DNA from: Deinandra increscens subsp. villosa
Taxonomy: Eukaryota; Streptophyta; Magnoliopsida; Asterales; Asteraceae
Length of the DNA stretch: 64,000 bases
Direction: 5' to 3'
Assembly: GCA_039602395.1 (NCBI GenBank)
Contig: JBCNJP010000017.1
Coordinates: forward strand, 6,875,238-6,939,237
Below, piece by piece: positions 47,403 through 60,100 of this stretch. Position 1 is the stretch's first letter. Every line of letters starts with the position of its first letter. The notes beneath the pieces are model-generated. The model had not been told where the DNA came from. It saw only the letters and a program-made list of their open reading frames with translations, and did not search any database. The position numbers and the translations under genes are program-made.

Positions 47403-47863
47403 AAATTAATATATTTGTTTATATTTATATTTTTAATGTTTAAATTTGTATTAAATAATTTAATTTATATTCTTTTTCTATTTTTTATTTTTTATTTTCT
47501 AATTTACTTTTAGTTTTATTATTTGTTGTTTTTGTTTTTTTATTATTTTTATTTTCATTTTATTATTGTTTTTCATTTTTAGTTTATATTTTTAATTTTT
47601 TTCTATTTTAACATTTTTTCGTATTTCATTTTTTGATTTTTTATTCTTAATTTTTTCCCATAAAATTTTATGAAGATATTTAGTTGATTTTTTTTTCATT
47701 CCATTCCTTGAAGGAATCGAAAAAAAAACACTCATCCTCTATGGAATGAAATTTTTAGAAATGGAAGGAATCACATTCCTCATGTAATGGGCCATTTCAT
47801 TTCAATATGCTGCCAAATATGTCGTTTTTCATTCAGGCGTAATGACTCATTTCATTCCACTAT
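47403..47863. other. T-rich low-complexity intergenic sequence
   Basis: A ~300-bp T-rich tract (47440-47690) with short TTTTTATTTT repeats. ATTTCATTCCATT-like phrases at 47695-47870 may be the edge of an older transposon. No gene. Confidence 0.5.
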
Positions 47864-48175
47864 TCATTCCTGCATACCAGACGCTACCTTATAATGCTGC
47901 TCTTTTCTAGACTGATTTTGAGACCTAGAAAAAGGTAAAAATACACACAGAATACACAATAGATTTAGAATGTTGGTATGGGAGTACCGTCCAAGGAACA
48001 CCACGTTGTCGGCAAATAGCGAGTGGGAAATGTTTGCGTCATCATTTGGAAGGGAGATTACATGGTAAAGATTGCATGTCGCCGCTTTATTCATGAAAGA
48101 GGTAATGGCTTCCATTGTGAGTATGAATAACATAGGGGACAGAGGGTCGCCTTGTTTGAGACCATGTGAGCATTA
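47864..48175 (-). pseudogene. LINE reverse-transcriptase scrap
   Basis: On the minus strand, LKQGDPLSPMLFILTMEAI (RT motif with QGDPLSP) is followed by HSLFADNVVFLG, where the catalytic YADD has become FADN. About 310 bp survive and the fragment is dead. It belongs to a LINE different from the one at 14742-19957, judging by divergence. Confidence 0.78.
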
Positions 48176-48179
48176 GAGC

Positions 48180-49560
48180 TCTTGAGATGGACTGTCGTTC
48201 ATTAGAATTGACACACGTGAGGCGTTTAAGACGTTTAAGAAACCTTCTATCTAGGAACACCAACGGATTAGGAAACCTTCTGGGTGACCTGTGCACGCAC
48301 GTGACCAGCCAGCAGTTGTTGAATAGCCTAGTTAGTGGTGTTATTACGCCAGTTTCGTTTTGACCACTTTACACTGAGCTGAAACATCCATTTTGAGTCG
48401 AAGAAACCGAAAAATGCCTTAAGGACGTTTAATGCAGTTTTGACCATTCTTTATTCCATTGGTTTCAAGTTTGTTCTCTATATTATAAATAGATGCTCAT
48501 ATGTTGAGTCTAAAGACACCAAGCTACAGTCAATTTTCTCTCTCGAATTCTCTCTACAAAACTTCAACATCTTCAATATCTTTCTACCAACTTCAAGATC
48601 ACCTTCAAGGTAATCTCAAGTTTGGTTTGCCCCGGCTATACTTTCAACTTCGGTTATTGTACTTTGGGAAATAGAACGATTCCTCGTGTGGAGACTCGAA
48701 ATTTGTTTCAAAAGCCTTGAGTTTCGACCCTATCTTTAACCTAATTTTTCATTTTGTTTTTCCAACTTTCTCTTTCATCTAAAAAATTTTCTAAGAACTC
48801 CTTGTTTACTTATTTTGCACGTTAATTCTCTTTGTATTTTAATTTTCATTTCCTTGTAACTTTCTATTTCATTGTAACTTGTATTGTAATTTCGCTTCCT
48901 TTCCTTGTAATTCGTAATTATTAATTTCCTTTTGTAATTGTATCGTAATTAAAAATAGATACATTCATAGAAATTTAAAAATAGAGACAAAAGCCATAGA
49001 TTTTCTAAACACATCTAATTTAGTCTTAAACTAGACGACCTTAGTCGCGTGTTGCGAAAGTAACTTTGACGTAACTAAATACATAAAGAGAATTGCTTGA
49101 GATTTTCACATCTCAATTTTAAATATTGAAACGTTAATGAAGAAACACGACGACGATATATTTAAAAATCACATAAAAGTTACATAAAAATAAGCATTAA
49201 AAACACAAAAATGAATTTACAAAAAGCATACTACCGAATATAAAACTATGAAAAACAACCAAAGAAAAGAAAACGACATATCATATTGACTCGGATAAAC
49301 TCAAATAAACGCCGAATAAATATTGACTCGGATAAACTCATATAAACGCCGAATAAAATTCCATTTAATTCGACTCGGTTTTAAACAAATTTTCTACCGA
49401 ATACTCCTACTAAAAGTTTTATTAGAAGACAATTATACGCCATCGTGTATTACCAAGTAGAAGTTTATATGCTAAGATTATGCCGCATAAATACCTTTTT
49501 ATAATACGAATCAATTATTATTCAAGAAAATAAAGATTAAAAATATAAAAAAAAGCTGAA
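48180..49560 (+). other. Possible LTR-like promoter block; otherwise intergenic
   Basis: TATAAATAGATG at 48484-48495, a CT-rich leader (TTTTCTCTCTCGAATTCTCT) and a T-rich polyadenylation-like stretch (48840-48940) resemble the regulatory half of a copia LTR. No TG...CA ends, target duplication or coding region could be fixed, so this is a weak call. 49260-49400 contains a short direct repeat, ATTGACTCGGATAAACTCA, seen twice. Confidence 0.3.
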
Positions 49561-50327
49561 TGCACACGGCACCTTCAGTGGGAGAAACTAAAAGCTCCCA
49601 CGCGCGTGGGCAGCGTGTGCTCGTATTATTCCGACACGTCCCTTCTTACATGTAGGTCCCACATCACAACTTTTCTCTCTCCTGCCCGAAAAACTGCCCG
49701 CCCCCTCCTTTTCCTTATCCTCTCCCTCTCCGGGCACCCCTACTTTCCCTCCGGTCAAGGATATATTTGGACTTTCGTGTGTAAACATGGGGCCCACTTG
49801 AAACCCACAAATTCTACCCCTTTCTCTCTCTATTTTCTCTCTCTAGAGTGGGATAATTTTTCAAAACTTATTTTGATATATTTTTTTTCTTTCTGGGGAG
49901 GATTGAAATTGAACTGGTCATTCTTTTGTTGAAATTTCTTTAATCTTTTTTGAGTGCTTTTGGATTTTGAGATTTTGAGATTTTGAGATTATATCATTCC
50001 CATACAACTTGCACAAAACACACACACACACAGTGTGATCTGAATCTTTCTGTTTCTTTTGATTTCTGTTGCAAGACATTAAATTTCCCAAATTTGTGTC
50101 ATTTTCTGTTACAAAACAGAATTGGGTGTGCAAGTTTTGATTAAAAATCCAATCTTGGAGAAGGGTTTTTGTTGTATGCAAGTCAAAAAGCCATGTGAGG
50201 TTAGTGTGTTCATCTTTTCTTGATATGGGTTTTGGTTATCTGTTATCAGTTATCACATCTGATTTTGCTGAAATTTGGGGGTTTTGATGGTGTCAGTTGG
50301 GTTTGGTTTTAGGGTTTGTTTTGGAAG
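49561..50327 (+). promoter_or_regulatory. Upstream region and 5' leader of the kinase gene
   Basis: The region turns GC/CT-rich at 49600-49840 (TTTCTCTCTCTATTTTCTCT) after AT-rich intergenic DNA, as plant leaders often do. GTGAGGTTAGTG near 50195 followed by T-rich sequence and TTTTAGGG near 50308 could mark a 5' leader intron. No in-frame ATG lies upstream of 50328. Confidence 0.4.
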
Positions 50328-53300
50328 ATGAAATCTGGGGATGAAAAGGGGGTGGAATCTTGGGATGTTGTGAAATCAAAGGTTAAGAAGAAGAAGAAGA
50401 ATAAAGATGAGAAAAGTGATGAGATTGGGGATGAGGGGACTCCCACTGGATGTTGGAGCAGGTGGAAGTTGATTGGCAGTTGTATTTCTTCAAGATCTAA
50501 AGTTGATACTTCAATCAGTGGCATCAGTACTCACTGTGGTAAATTCAGTTCCTTTCTGCATCTTTAGTGGCTGGTGATTGTTTAAAGTTGATTAAATACT
50601 GTGTTTAGAATGTTGTTTGGAGGTTTATTGATATTTGGCAGAATCAAGAACTTTTGAATTAGGGTTAGTTTACAGTTTAGATCCAAGTTTGTGACAGAAT
50701 TTAGGGTTCTTTTTAGGTGAATTGGGAACTAATTATGATTATATTAAGCTAAATTGATTGATTTGTGGATGTTTGTACCAAGAACATAGTGATGGAAGTT
50801 TTGCATTTAAGGGTTGTTTGGATGTGGCCTTTTGAAAGTATAAGGTAGTTTTTTGATAGTTTGGATGTGTATTAAGGGTTCTTTGGATGATGCCTTTTCA
50901 ATAACTGAAAATTAAATAATCAACCTTTAACATTTGCAGGTGGATAGTATGGTGAGTGAAATTAAAGCCTTATCATTTCTTTGGATCAAACATAGAGCTA
51001 AAAAATACGAGGTGAGTTGGGAGGATTAGAGAATAGGCAACATCCATCTGTAGTTTCTTTCCTTGCTGGTTTGGTGGTTGTCTTTGTTTTTCTTTGCATT
51101 GGTGCTTTCGTTTTTTTGGTTTGGGGTCTAGCGCCTTGCTAGTCTCGTCATTAATATTGGCGTTAAAAAAATAAATAAATAATAATCAACCTGCTATAGA
51201 ACAGGCTGTACATATAGTCTTAGATGCGACTTTAATCTTGGGAATGCTGTTAATCTTAGCTACTTTAGCTTGGGGATATTATTGTCTTTATGCCTTCCTT
51301 CTGTTTATAAATTTTGGTATGATTAGTTGATTACTTGTTTTTGTCTCGTGCATGTTTCTGTATTTATGAAAAAGAAAATGAAAACGAAGTTTTTTTTTTC
51401 CAAAGTAGGGGTTCTCTCCAAGAGTAGCCTCTATATCTCATGGGATATAGGTAAGAATTTGCCGTCATTTTACCCTCCCAAGACCCTAGTGTTCGTGTGG
51501 GATTTTTGCAGGGTATGTTTGTCTTGTTGTAAATCAGGTCGTAGAAGATAGAAATTTGATGTGCTTTTGCGGCTTGAAGCTGTACTAACTACTAAATATT
51601 TGAGTGCTTGAAGACATTTGTTTATTTGAGAAATTAATAGATAAAATGACCATAAAAGACATTTTGTTGACTCTTACAAACTATGGTGTATTTTTTTTTT
51701 GATGTTTTTATTAGAAAGTAAATCAACAAATGGTACAAGCAAAGATCAACCGGTAGTCCAAGTAGTGTCATCGACTACCACAAGTACCGGAGAAAGCAAT
51801 ACATCCACCCAAAGATTTGAAGAAGAATTAAAAGTGGCCTCCCGCCTTCGGAAATTTGCTTTCAATGATTTAAAAATGGCAACACGAAATTTTCGACCCG
51901 AAAGTCTTCTTGGTGAAGGAGGGTTCGGTTGTGTATTTAAAGGATGGATTGAAGAGAACGGGACTGCACCAGTCAAACCAGGCACAGGGCTCACGGTTGC
52001 TGTTAAAACCTTGAATCATGACGGGCTTCAGGGCCATAAAGAGTGGCTGGTTGGAAATTTCTATCCATTTCTATACACTTATATTCGTTTGTATCATTAG
52101 AGGTGCAAAATGGGCAAGTCTAACGGGTTTGGTAATGGGTCAAAACGGGTTCCCATGAAAATGGGTAATTTTTGGGATGGGCCAAAATGGGTCGGGTTGC
52201 GTGTCTTTTTGGCATGTTTCTTTTTTAGTCTAATAATATAATTTTATCTGTTTAGATGAAATATAACCCGAATCGACATATTTATAAGTAAATTGGTCAA
52301 AAAAGCCACCTCTATGAGTTATCACTTATTATGTGACTTAATTCTCAGTTAAAAATTATATTATTGGCAGGCAGAAGTAAACTATTTAGGTGATCTCATT
52401 CATCCAAATTTGGTTAAATTGATCGGTTATTGCATCGAAGATGATCAAAGGCTTCTTGCTTATGAGTTCATGCCTCGAGGGAGCTTGGAGAATCACTTGT
52501 TTAGAAGTGTGTTGATTACTTCTTTTTCTTATCATTTTATATATACACTTTTCACTTTTTCAGTAATGGAATCAAAATGGGATGAGTTTATAATTTGTTC
52601 CTAAATTTTGTAGGGTCTTTGCCTCTTCCATGGTCGATCAGGATGAAAATCGCACTTGGGGCTGCAAAGGGTCTTGCTTTTCTTCATGAAGAAGCAAAAA
52701 GACCCGTGATTTATCGGGATTTCAAAACCTCCAACATTTTGTTAGATGCAGTATGCTACTCTACTCATTAAACATTTGACTTTTCTTGATTCTGCTTTGG
52801 GGTTTGTCTTTCTAATTATTCAAATTTCCAGGAATATAATGCAAAGCTTTCTGATTTTGGTCTTGCTAAAGATGCCCCCGAGGGCGATAAAACTCATGTA
52901 TCCACTCGAGTCATGGGAACATACGGTTATGCAGCGCCAGAATATGTAATGACAGGTTTGACCTTTTAACTTTTGACTTTTTTGTGTTTCATTTGTTTTA
53001 GAGTAAATTACGGATTTCGTCCCTATGGTGGTGATGGTGAACGGAAAAATTGATGATGACGGTGGTGACAGATGATGAGGAGGGGGGGGGGGGAGTCTTT
53101 TTCTTTTTCTTTTTTTTTTCTTTTTTATTTAAAGGAGGGATAAAAGTGTAACTTTAAAAAGATTAATAGAAAATTTTAACAGACATCCAACAAAAGGACG
53201 AACATCCAACAAAAGCACGAAATCTGTAACATTTTGGCAAAAATTTGGGACGAAATCCGTAATTTTTGAAAAGTAGGGACGATAGGTGAAATTTCGACAA

Positions 53301-53911
53301 ACCACAGGGACGAAATCCGTAATTTACTAATTCTTTTATGATTCCTTGGATCATTTTTGGTTGTTTGTTTTCATGTAGGACATCTCACTGCAAAGAGTGA
53401 CGTATATAGTTTCGGTGTTGTTTTACTAGAAATGTTGACCGGGAGAAGGTCAATGGACAAAAACCGTCCAAACGGTGAACACAATCTTGTTGAATGGGCC
53501 CGACCGCATTTAGGAGAGAGGAGGAGGTTCTATAAGCTCATAGACCCTCGGCTCGAGGGTCATTTTTCTATAAAGGGAGCCCAGAAAGCGGCCCAGCTTG
53601 CAGCCCGTTGCCTGAGCCGGGACCCGAAAGTCAGACCACTAATGAGTGAAGTTGTTGAATCTTTAAAGCCACTGCCAGCCCTAAAGGACATGGCAAGCTC
53701 ATCATATTACTTCCAGACCATCCAGTCTGAACGGGTCGGGTCAAGCCCAAATGGCCGAAATGGCCGGAATGGTGTCCGGGTTCAAAACGGGTCGTTTTCA
53801 AGAAACGGGTCACAGCATCCTAGAAGCCTATCGATATCAAGTAGCACACGTGCATCGCCTTTTCATCAGCAATCGACTCAAAACTCACCAAAGCCGAATG
53901 AGAAGCAATAG
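50328..53911 (+). CDS. Receptor-like cytoplasmic kinase VII, PBL34/35/36-like
   Basis: Serine/threonine kinase relaying signals from cell-surface immune receptors; Arabidopsis PBL34-36 act in lipid-pattern signalling. Six coding exons: 50328-50538, 51715-52049, 52371-52506, 52614-52750, 52832-52955, 53379-53911; all GT-AG, phases agree, 491 residues. Visible: lysine-rich N-terminus (KSKVKKKKKNKDEK), GCW and GSCISSRSKVD segments whose cysteines could be acylated, ATRNFRPESLLGEGGFGCVF (glycine loop), VAVKTL (catalytic lysine), VIYRDFKTSNILLD (RD-type loop), SDFGLAKDAPEG, GTYGYAAPEYV, and a serine/asparagine-rich tail from about residue 425. The start MKSGDE lacks the glycine at position 2 needed for myristoylation. 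Introns 1, 2 and 5 hold transposon insertions. The start choice is the only unsure part. Confidence 0.93.
50927..51180 (+). mobile_element. 5'-truncated LINE in kinase intron 1
   Basis: Exact 12-bp target duplication AATAATCAACCT at 50915-50926 and 51181-51192. Between them lies the end of a LINE ORF2 (VSEIKALSFLWIKHRAKKYE, then WEDW), a short 3' untranslated region with TCTAGCGCCTTGCTAGTC, and an A-rich tail (AAAAAAATAAATAAAT). Long duplications, 5' truncation and an A-tail are the marks of L1 target-primed insertion. It points in the same direction as the gene. Confidence 0.88.
52098..52314. mobile_element. Small hAT-like MITE in kinase intron 2
   Basis: 217 bp bounded by TAGAGGTGCAAAAT and AAAAGCCACCTCTA, which are inverted hAT-type ends. 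The interior has repeated AATGGGTCAAAACGGGT phrases. The flanking 8-mers TGTATCAT and TGAGTTAT agree at only five positions, so the duplication has decayed or the ends are off by a base. Confidence 0.65.
53002..53328. mobile_element. MITE in kinase intron 5
   Basis: Inverted ends AGTAAATTACGGATTTCGTC and its reverse complement, extending through CCCT(A/G)TGGT, define 327 bp. Inside are GGTGGTGATGGTGA-type runs, an 11-G homopolymer at about 53083-53093, and a repeated GGGACGAAATCCGTAATTT phrase. No transposase and no clear target duplication, so the superfamily is open. Confidence 0.75.
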
Positions 53912-54461
53912 AGAATGGCGGGTTTGGCGTGCTAATTATCGGTTCTTTTTCCTAGTATTATTATTAATATTTTTTTAAAAAAAAATTTAGTTCTGATTAT
54001 CAAAGGCAGTATAAAGAACAACAGAAACAGATGGTGAATTTATGTTGTTATGATGAATTTAGACTGATCATCATGGCACTGTAATTTATGAGAAGCTGTG
54101 AAATTTGATTTAAAAGAAATTTAAATGCTTCAAAAAATGACTGCAAAAGCCCTTTGCACTCATCCCCTTTTTTTCTTCTTTCTTTTTTTTTTGCTTGGAC
54201 TTTGTATGTAGAGGTGAGCCGAGCCGAAGCTTTGAGCTTTATATATTGAACTAAAGTTGGTCCGTGAGTCTTGACAAAGCTTTTTTTTAATAACTTTTAA
54301 TTAATATATTAAATGTATTTTAGAAAAATTATGATAAACTGCCATACAAATATATACAAATTTAATTATAAAAAATATATAAATAAAATATTTTAATAAT
54401 AAATGTGCCGAACATGAGTGATTTGTGATTTGATATAGGGCTGATCTATTCTAAGAATTCA
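53912..54461. other. Kinase 3' flank and intergenic sequence
   Basis: Probable 3' untranslated region to about 54150 with T- and A-rich tracts. The rest is AT-rich without a gene and ends at the TTA duplication of the Harbinger element. Confidence 0.5.
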
Positions 54462-54464
54462 TTA

Positions 54465-56404
54465 GGCTATGTGTAATGGTCAAGCTTCAATCAAGTTTTA
54501 TCTCATGGGCATTATGCGACATGTGGACAATGACATGGCAATGGGACTTGAAATTTTTTTATGGTATAGTGGTCAAACCCTTGTAATAGTTAACCTTTTA
54601 TTATTATTTTTTAATTTAAATAAAATGAAATCTAATAAAATAAATAAAAAGTTTATTAATACAACTAAAAAACGACATTAAAAAAAATACGACATTAAAA
54701 AAATACGACATTAAAAAAAAGTTCACGACATTAAAAAAAACAACTAAAGCCCATAGTCCATCTTGATTCGTTCCCTTAACTTGATCGCCAAAGATCGTGC
54801 CAATTCGTTATCGTCGGGGAGCGGTTGTCTGAGTGATTCCAAATCCTTTTGCATTTGCCGACGGCTCACCGCTTGGCCGTGCTCTTTCCTCAAAATTACT
54901 AACTCCTTGAGACTCTCGGCAGCCTCATCGTCTTTTTCTTTGGTCGTCATTTCGTAGCTTTGACGACTTGACGATGATACCGCTCGTTTCCCCTTTGCGC
55001 GGTCCCGACCCATCGGCTTTAAGGTCTCGACATAAACAACGTCCTCTTCATCGGTGTCGTTTAAGTTGATGTCAAAAGTCCGACCGTCCGACCCTAGAGA
55101 CCCCCCAGCCGCAGAAGACGATGTTTTCGATTTTTTAGCGCGCCTTGTTCTTTTCGTCAAGTCGGGTTGATTCCTCCACTTGTCACTATCCCGAAGGATC
55201 AACCAACACTTCATGTATTGGAAAACACCTCTATCCTGTTGGTATTCGACTAGTGCACTAGATTGAATGACCTCGTCATTCTCACCGCTCTTCCAACCCG
55301 CACGAATACGGTTGTAAACCGCGCTAAAAAACCAACAACGGTTGTTGATTTCTGTCCACTTTTCGGAAATGGAGTCCGGAGTTCGATATTCGTCCTTCTT
55401 GAGCAAGTTGTGGAAGTTTTTGCGAACGTTCGACCAAAACATCGTCTTGTCTTGGTGGTTAGCTAGTATTTAAAAATAAAAAAATTAGTTAGTAAATAAT
55501 CACAAAAGTAGAAAAAATAAAAAACTTATATGAAAATAAACTAAAAAAACGTAAATAAAAGAAATAAAAAATCGAAATAAGAAAAAAATAAATACTAACC
55601 AATGACGGGATCCTCCGATGCCTCGATCCAACATCGACAAAGCGCCACCTCCTCCTCCTCGGTCCATGCGTTGATAACTCTCTTCTCCTTCGGTTCGTTG
55701 ACAACCTTCTTCTTATGAGACCGTTTCCTCGGTTTTTTTGACCCACCCGCTTGTTGCGTTTCGGGTACCACCTCGCAATCATCTTCTTGTGACGGTGTTT
55801 GAGATGGTGGTGTTTGAGCTTGTGGTGGTTGTGATTGCGGTGGAGGTTGAAAATGCCCTTGAAACGGTTGTTGAAACGGGAGTTGAAACGGTGGTTGAAA
55901 CGAGACCTTGAAACATCGAACGTGGTTGAAGATTTTGGAATGGGTGTTGTTGCGAGTAACCGGAGAAACCTTGAGGAGGTTGAAGATTTGCCATCATACT
56001 CCACAACTCTTCGTTGGTCGGTGTTTGTTTATTTTCACCGGACTGTGGTGTCGGGGAACGACCGAAAGGTTGCATCTTTGTGAATAAAATATGAGAATAA
56101 TTGAAGAGTAGAGAGGAGGTTGTGTGATTTTTTATTGAAAGAAGTAGATTTGTATATATAGTGGTTAGTTTATATTGGTTTAAAATGAAAAAAAAATAAA
56201 TTTAATGGGTCCAACGGTAAAAAAAAGACCCGTTGAACGTTCCATTTTTGACCAACTTCTCCCCCTCTTTGACGTGAAAATTTTCACGCGTATGGGCCAT
56301 TTTTGGTGTTTCGCGCCCCACCGTAGTGGGTGGGGGCGCTATAAGGGCGTTATAGGGGCGCGCAAACGGGTTTAAAGCCCTTTCAAGCCTCATTACACAT
56401 AGTC
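54465..56404 (-). mobile_element. PIF/Harbinger element retaining only its Myb-like gene
   Basis: Ends G(G/A)CTATGTGTAATG face each other: left at 54465, right reverse complement at 56404. The 3-bp duplication TTA at 54462-54464 and 56405-56407 is the Harbinger hallmark. The 1940 bp carry one gene (Myb/SANT ORF) and no DDE transposase, so this is a non-autonomous derivative of a normally two-gene element. The 56300-56350 part is GC-rich (GGGGGCGCTATAAGGGCG). Confidence 0.87.
54744..56075 (-). pseudogene. Harbinger ORF1 Myb-like / NAM-associated protein
   Basis: Begins MQPFGRSPTPQSGENKQTP at 56075 with a proline/glutamine-rich N-terminus. One frameshift near 55905 separates it from the SANT/Myb-like segment AWTEEEEVALCRCWIEASED. 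An intron of about 130 bp (about 55464-55594) precedes MFWSNVRKNFHNLLKKDEYR and TPDSISEKWTEINNRC, the trihelix-like DNA-binding part, then a serine-rich linker, DINLNDTDEEDVVYV and a charged coiled-coil tail with RKEHGQAVSRRQMQKDLESL. This family is often misannotated as glutathione S-transferase T3-like. Its known role is to bind element ends and help import or recruit the DDE transposase. Apart from the N-terminal shift it is intact, so translation from an internal start is possible. Confidence 0.8.
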
Positions 56405-56407
56405 TTA

Positions 56408-57163
56408 AAGTTAAGAGTTATTGGCTATTTGTCTATATTGTATCATATTTTATTTTATTAAATTATCTCTTACACCTTTACATGATATTATAGCAATAGA
56501 ATTATCATGTCACAACTTACAATCAAGATCTCTTACTTGTATACTTACCGTTTATGTCTAAAACTTCACAATTTCACATCACCCCTATTCGAGTATCACC
56601 ACTCACGTAGACAGTATTAATGTGATACTAGGAGTCGAGTGGGTTCATTGATTGATTGTCGTTCATTACAAAAATATCAATATTTGCAACATATTTACAA
56701 CAAAATGCAGATTTTTTTAAGAAAAATATAAATTGAACCTTTATTCTAATCAATAGAGAAAAGAGTAATAATATTAATATTAAAAGATGAACAAAACTGC
56801 ACCAACCCGAAAATGCCAATTTATTTCTGGTTCATGTGTCCTGGGTTATTGGCCCTTTGTTTTTATTTCAATGCAAGTATTATATAAAGCAATCTCATTG
56901 TAGTATCTCTTCTATCATCACATGGGAACTAAACCACTTAATTAGGTATAGATACCCATGATTTTAATCAACCAAACCCTTCAAAACTCAATTAACTAAC
57001 TAACGCATCTGCTTAAACTGATTAAACATATTTGCAACACAAAACAACCATGGCTTAAGGGCCTTCACATCATTTAAAACACAAAACCTCAACATTTTAA
57101 ATCCGAACATTAACCCACCTTATTTCTCTTGTCCCAAACTCATAGTAACTTCTATTTTACTGC
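56408..57163. other. Intergenic and VDAC 3' flank
   Basis: No gene seen. AT-rich. On the minus strand the part next to 57163 is the likely VDAC 3' untranslated region. Confidence 0.5.
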
Positions 57164-60100
57164 TCATGGCTTTAAAGCTAGAGCCAGCCCAACCTTAGCA
57201 CTCTTCTCAATTGCCCTAGTGTCCACCTCTCCCGATATAGTGAACACGGATTTAGGGCGCCATTCATGCTGCAAAAGAGCACTTGCTATGCCAGCATTGT
57301 TGACCCGAGCCTTGACTGTGGTCAACGGGTCAAGCGAGTGCTGTGTCCCGATTGTTAGAGAGTTTTCGTTGCTTGAGAACCCGTGGCTCAACTCTGCACC
57401 AACTGCTGTGTTGGTCAATGGGCTAACTGTGTGGTAGTAGGAAGCGGTTAGGGTGTCTGCTTTATCGTTCCTGTTACAATCGCACAAGATTTATCGAACA
57501 CTATGATGACAAAAACGAGTGTTAAGCTAATCATGTGGGTGATTTTATTTAGGGGTGCTAAACGGGTCGTGTTCGCGGGTTGGCGGGTCAACCCGAACAC
57601 GAGCTGAACCCGAAAATCATGTGAGACACGTTAACCCAAACACGACACGAATATTAGCGCGTTGACCCAAACACGCCTGTTTGACCCGATATTTTTTTAT
57701 TATTTTTTAAAAATATACTAATGCTCTAAAAATTACGATTTTATACCAAAAATAAAAAAAATACGTAAAGTAATTATATTTTAATCATAAAAACTTATGT
57801 GAATTTCTCTTTTTAAATATTAAACTATGATAATAATTATACTACCATCTTGATTTATAAAATAAAACACATATAAAAGTATAAAAAAATTAAATAAATA
57901 GGTTAAACGGGTCAACCCACCAACCCGACGGTTCGACCCGAACACGACCCGTTTAGCTAAACAGGTTGACGGGTTCGACCCGAAGCTGACCCGAACCCGT
58001 TTATATTAAACCCAAACCTGCAAATTCCGGGTTCGGTTCGTGTCGTGTCGTCGTGTCAAAAACTCACACCCCTAATTTTATTTGTCTAACTACTTACAGT
58101 GTCAAGGATGCGATGAGGTCAGAGCTCGAGAAACTTAGGGCTGCGTTATATTTAGTGAAATTCCCAGTAGCAGTGTCGAATGAAACATCCGTCCCAAGTG
58201 CCAATGTGTCGTTTCCAGCTACCCCGGAGAAGTTGACCACGGGGCTAGCAGTCAAACCAATGCTGGTACTGATTCCCGCATACTCTTGCAAGTATTGAAG
58301 TTCAACCTGTAACCAAACTTGCATGAGACTTAATGTTTCTCATGCAAATATGCAAAAGTGTTTTGAGGGAGTTTAATGGATACCTTGCCAGATCTCTGAT
58401 CAGGAACAATAAAGCTGAAGATGGTTTTCAGTCCAGGTGCAGGTTCATCGATTGTGATAGTTGTGAATAGCTAAATGGTTGTCATATAAATAGCCATGTT
58501 ATTGAATGATTAATATATAAAACCGACCAAATAAATTTATTTAGCCTGGCAAAAACGGGCAGGTTGGGTCAGATAACAGGTCAAAATGGGTCGGAATCAA
58601 AACGGGTTCTGAGCAAAACGGGTTCGAGAAAAAACAACAGTTTTCAGAAAAGTGCCAATTTAGTTCAGGTCAAAACGTGCTTTAATCAAAATGGGCTGTG
58701 GGTTGAAATGAGTTGTTTTAAGTTAGCAAGTTTTATAAAAACATGTTCTGACTCGTATAATTTGGGTAGACTCTTATTGACACATACTATTCAAGTTGAC
58801 CCAAATAAACCTATATGCAATTAATTTTTTTTACCCATATATTGAAGAATGGGTCATGATTGCCACCCCTAATATTTATGTTACTTACCTTTGAGTTTGT
58901 GTCGACTTTGACATCAGTTGTGATGTTTTTGTTGATCAGTTTAGTGCTAACATCAGCCAAAAACAACTCACCTTTCTTGGCCCCTGATGACGTAATGGCC
59001 TGAAATATACAAGAGGTCAAATACGGCAGGTAGCAGAGAACATGCATATAAAATTGACTATATAGTAACAAACAAAGCAGATTGACAAAAGGTAAATATT
59101 TTTCTTATCTAGCAAAGCAAAACAAATCGTTATGCAATAGTGGCAAGGATGCTCAACTTCTATAATATATCAGTGACCACAGCTATTAGATACCGAAATT
59201 ACCAGATTATTACATTAAACCAGCTTTGTCTCAGTCAGAATTATCAAATTTATAACACTTAACATACGGATTGCTGCTGCTCAAGTGCATGCTCACATAA
59301 TAAGAGAAAGCACACACACTTACTGTTCCATATCATAGTTGAAGTTGGTTAAAAATCTATAGCTATAACATAGGCTTTCAGGCTGATTCTATAACTTCAG
59401 GATTGTTTTCTATTTTCTGCATCCTGCGTTAAGCAGTGCCTATTCAAGAGGGTAACCAATCTTTAGTAGCTGTTTACCACTTTCTAGAATAAACTTTATA
59501 TGATCATTCCAGTTAAACTGACAAGAAAAATCAAAAATAATTTGATGCAAGTGCCAAGTGGTCATCTTGAAAGTGAAAGTGGCCCTATACATATATATAG
59601 ATCAAATCAACTTAGAAGTATAGTTCTAATACGGTACTAGTGAAAACCAGATATCACACCCTATGAGAGGGGAGTTTGAATATCAGTTCCATATGCATAT
59701 TATATATTTAAAAAGTTGAGGTGAAATAGACAAACTTTAAGCCTTTTGCAGTACACTGAGTAAATGCTATGTTAGTGATCACTAATAGGTATCAATCTTT
59801 GCATTGAAGCAGCTTCCTCTCAGTCTATATTATAAAAATTCCAATTCTAGCATGCTTCAGAAAGTGTATGCTCATACAAATAATCACTCGCCAGACTTTT
59901 TTTGCCCCTAAACAGCTTACCAATGAAGAACAAGCACAAACTTTGGTTCTATATCGTAACTGAACTTGGCCAAACACCTATATATACATAATGCACTATA
60001 TGGACTTTCAGGCAGGTTCTAAAAATCTAAATCATGTGGTGGTTGTACAACTTCAGGCTATCAGTTTCTATTATCTGTATCTCACATTTGTTGGTGTCTA

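Noticed and set aside
54744..55442. Glutathione S-transferase
   Set aside because: Database-style names for this family say so, but the sequence has SANT/trihelix and coiled-coil features and no GST fold motifs. It sits inside a TTA-flanked Harbinger element.
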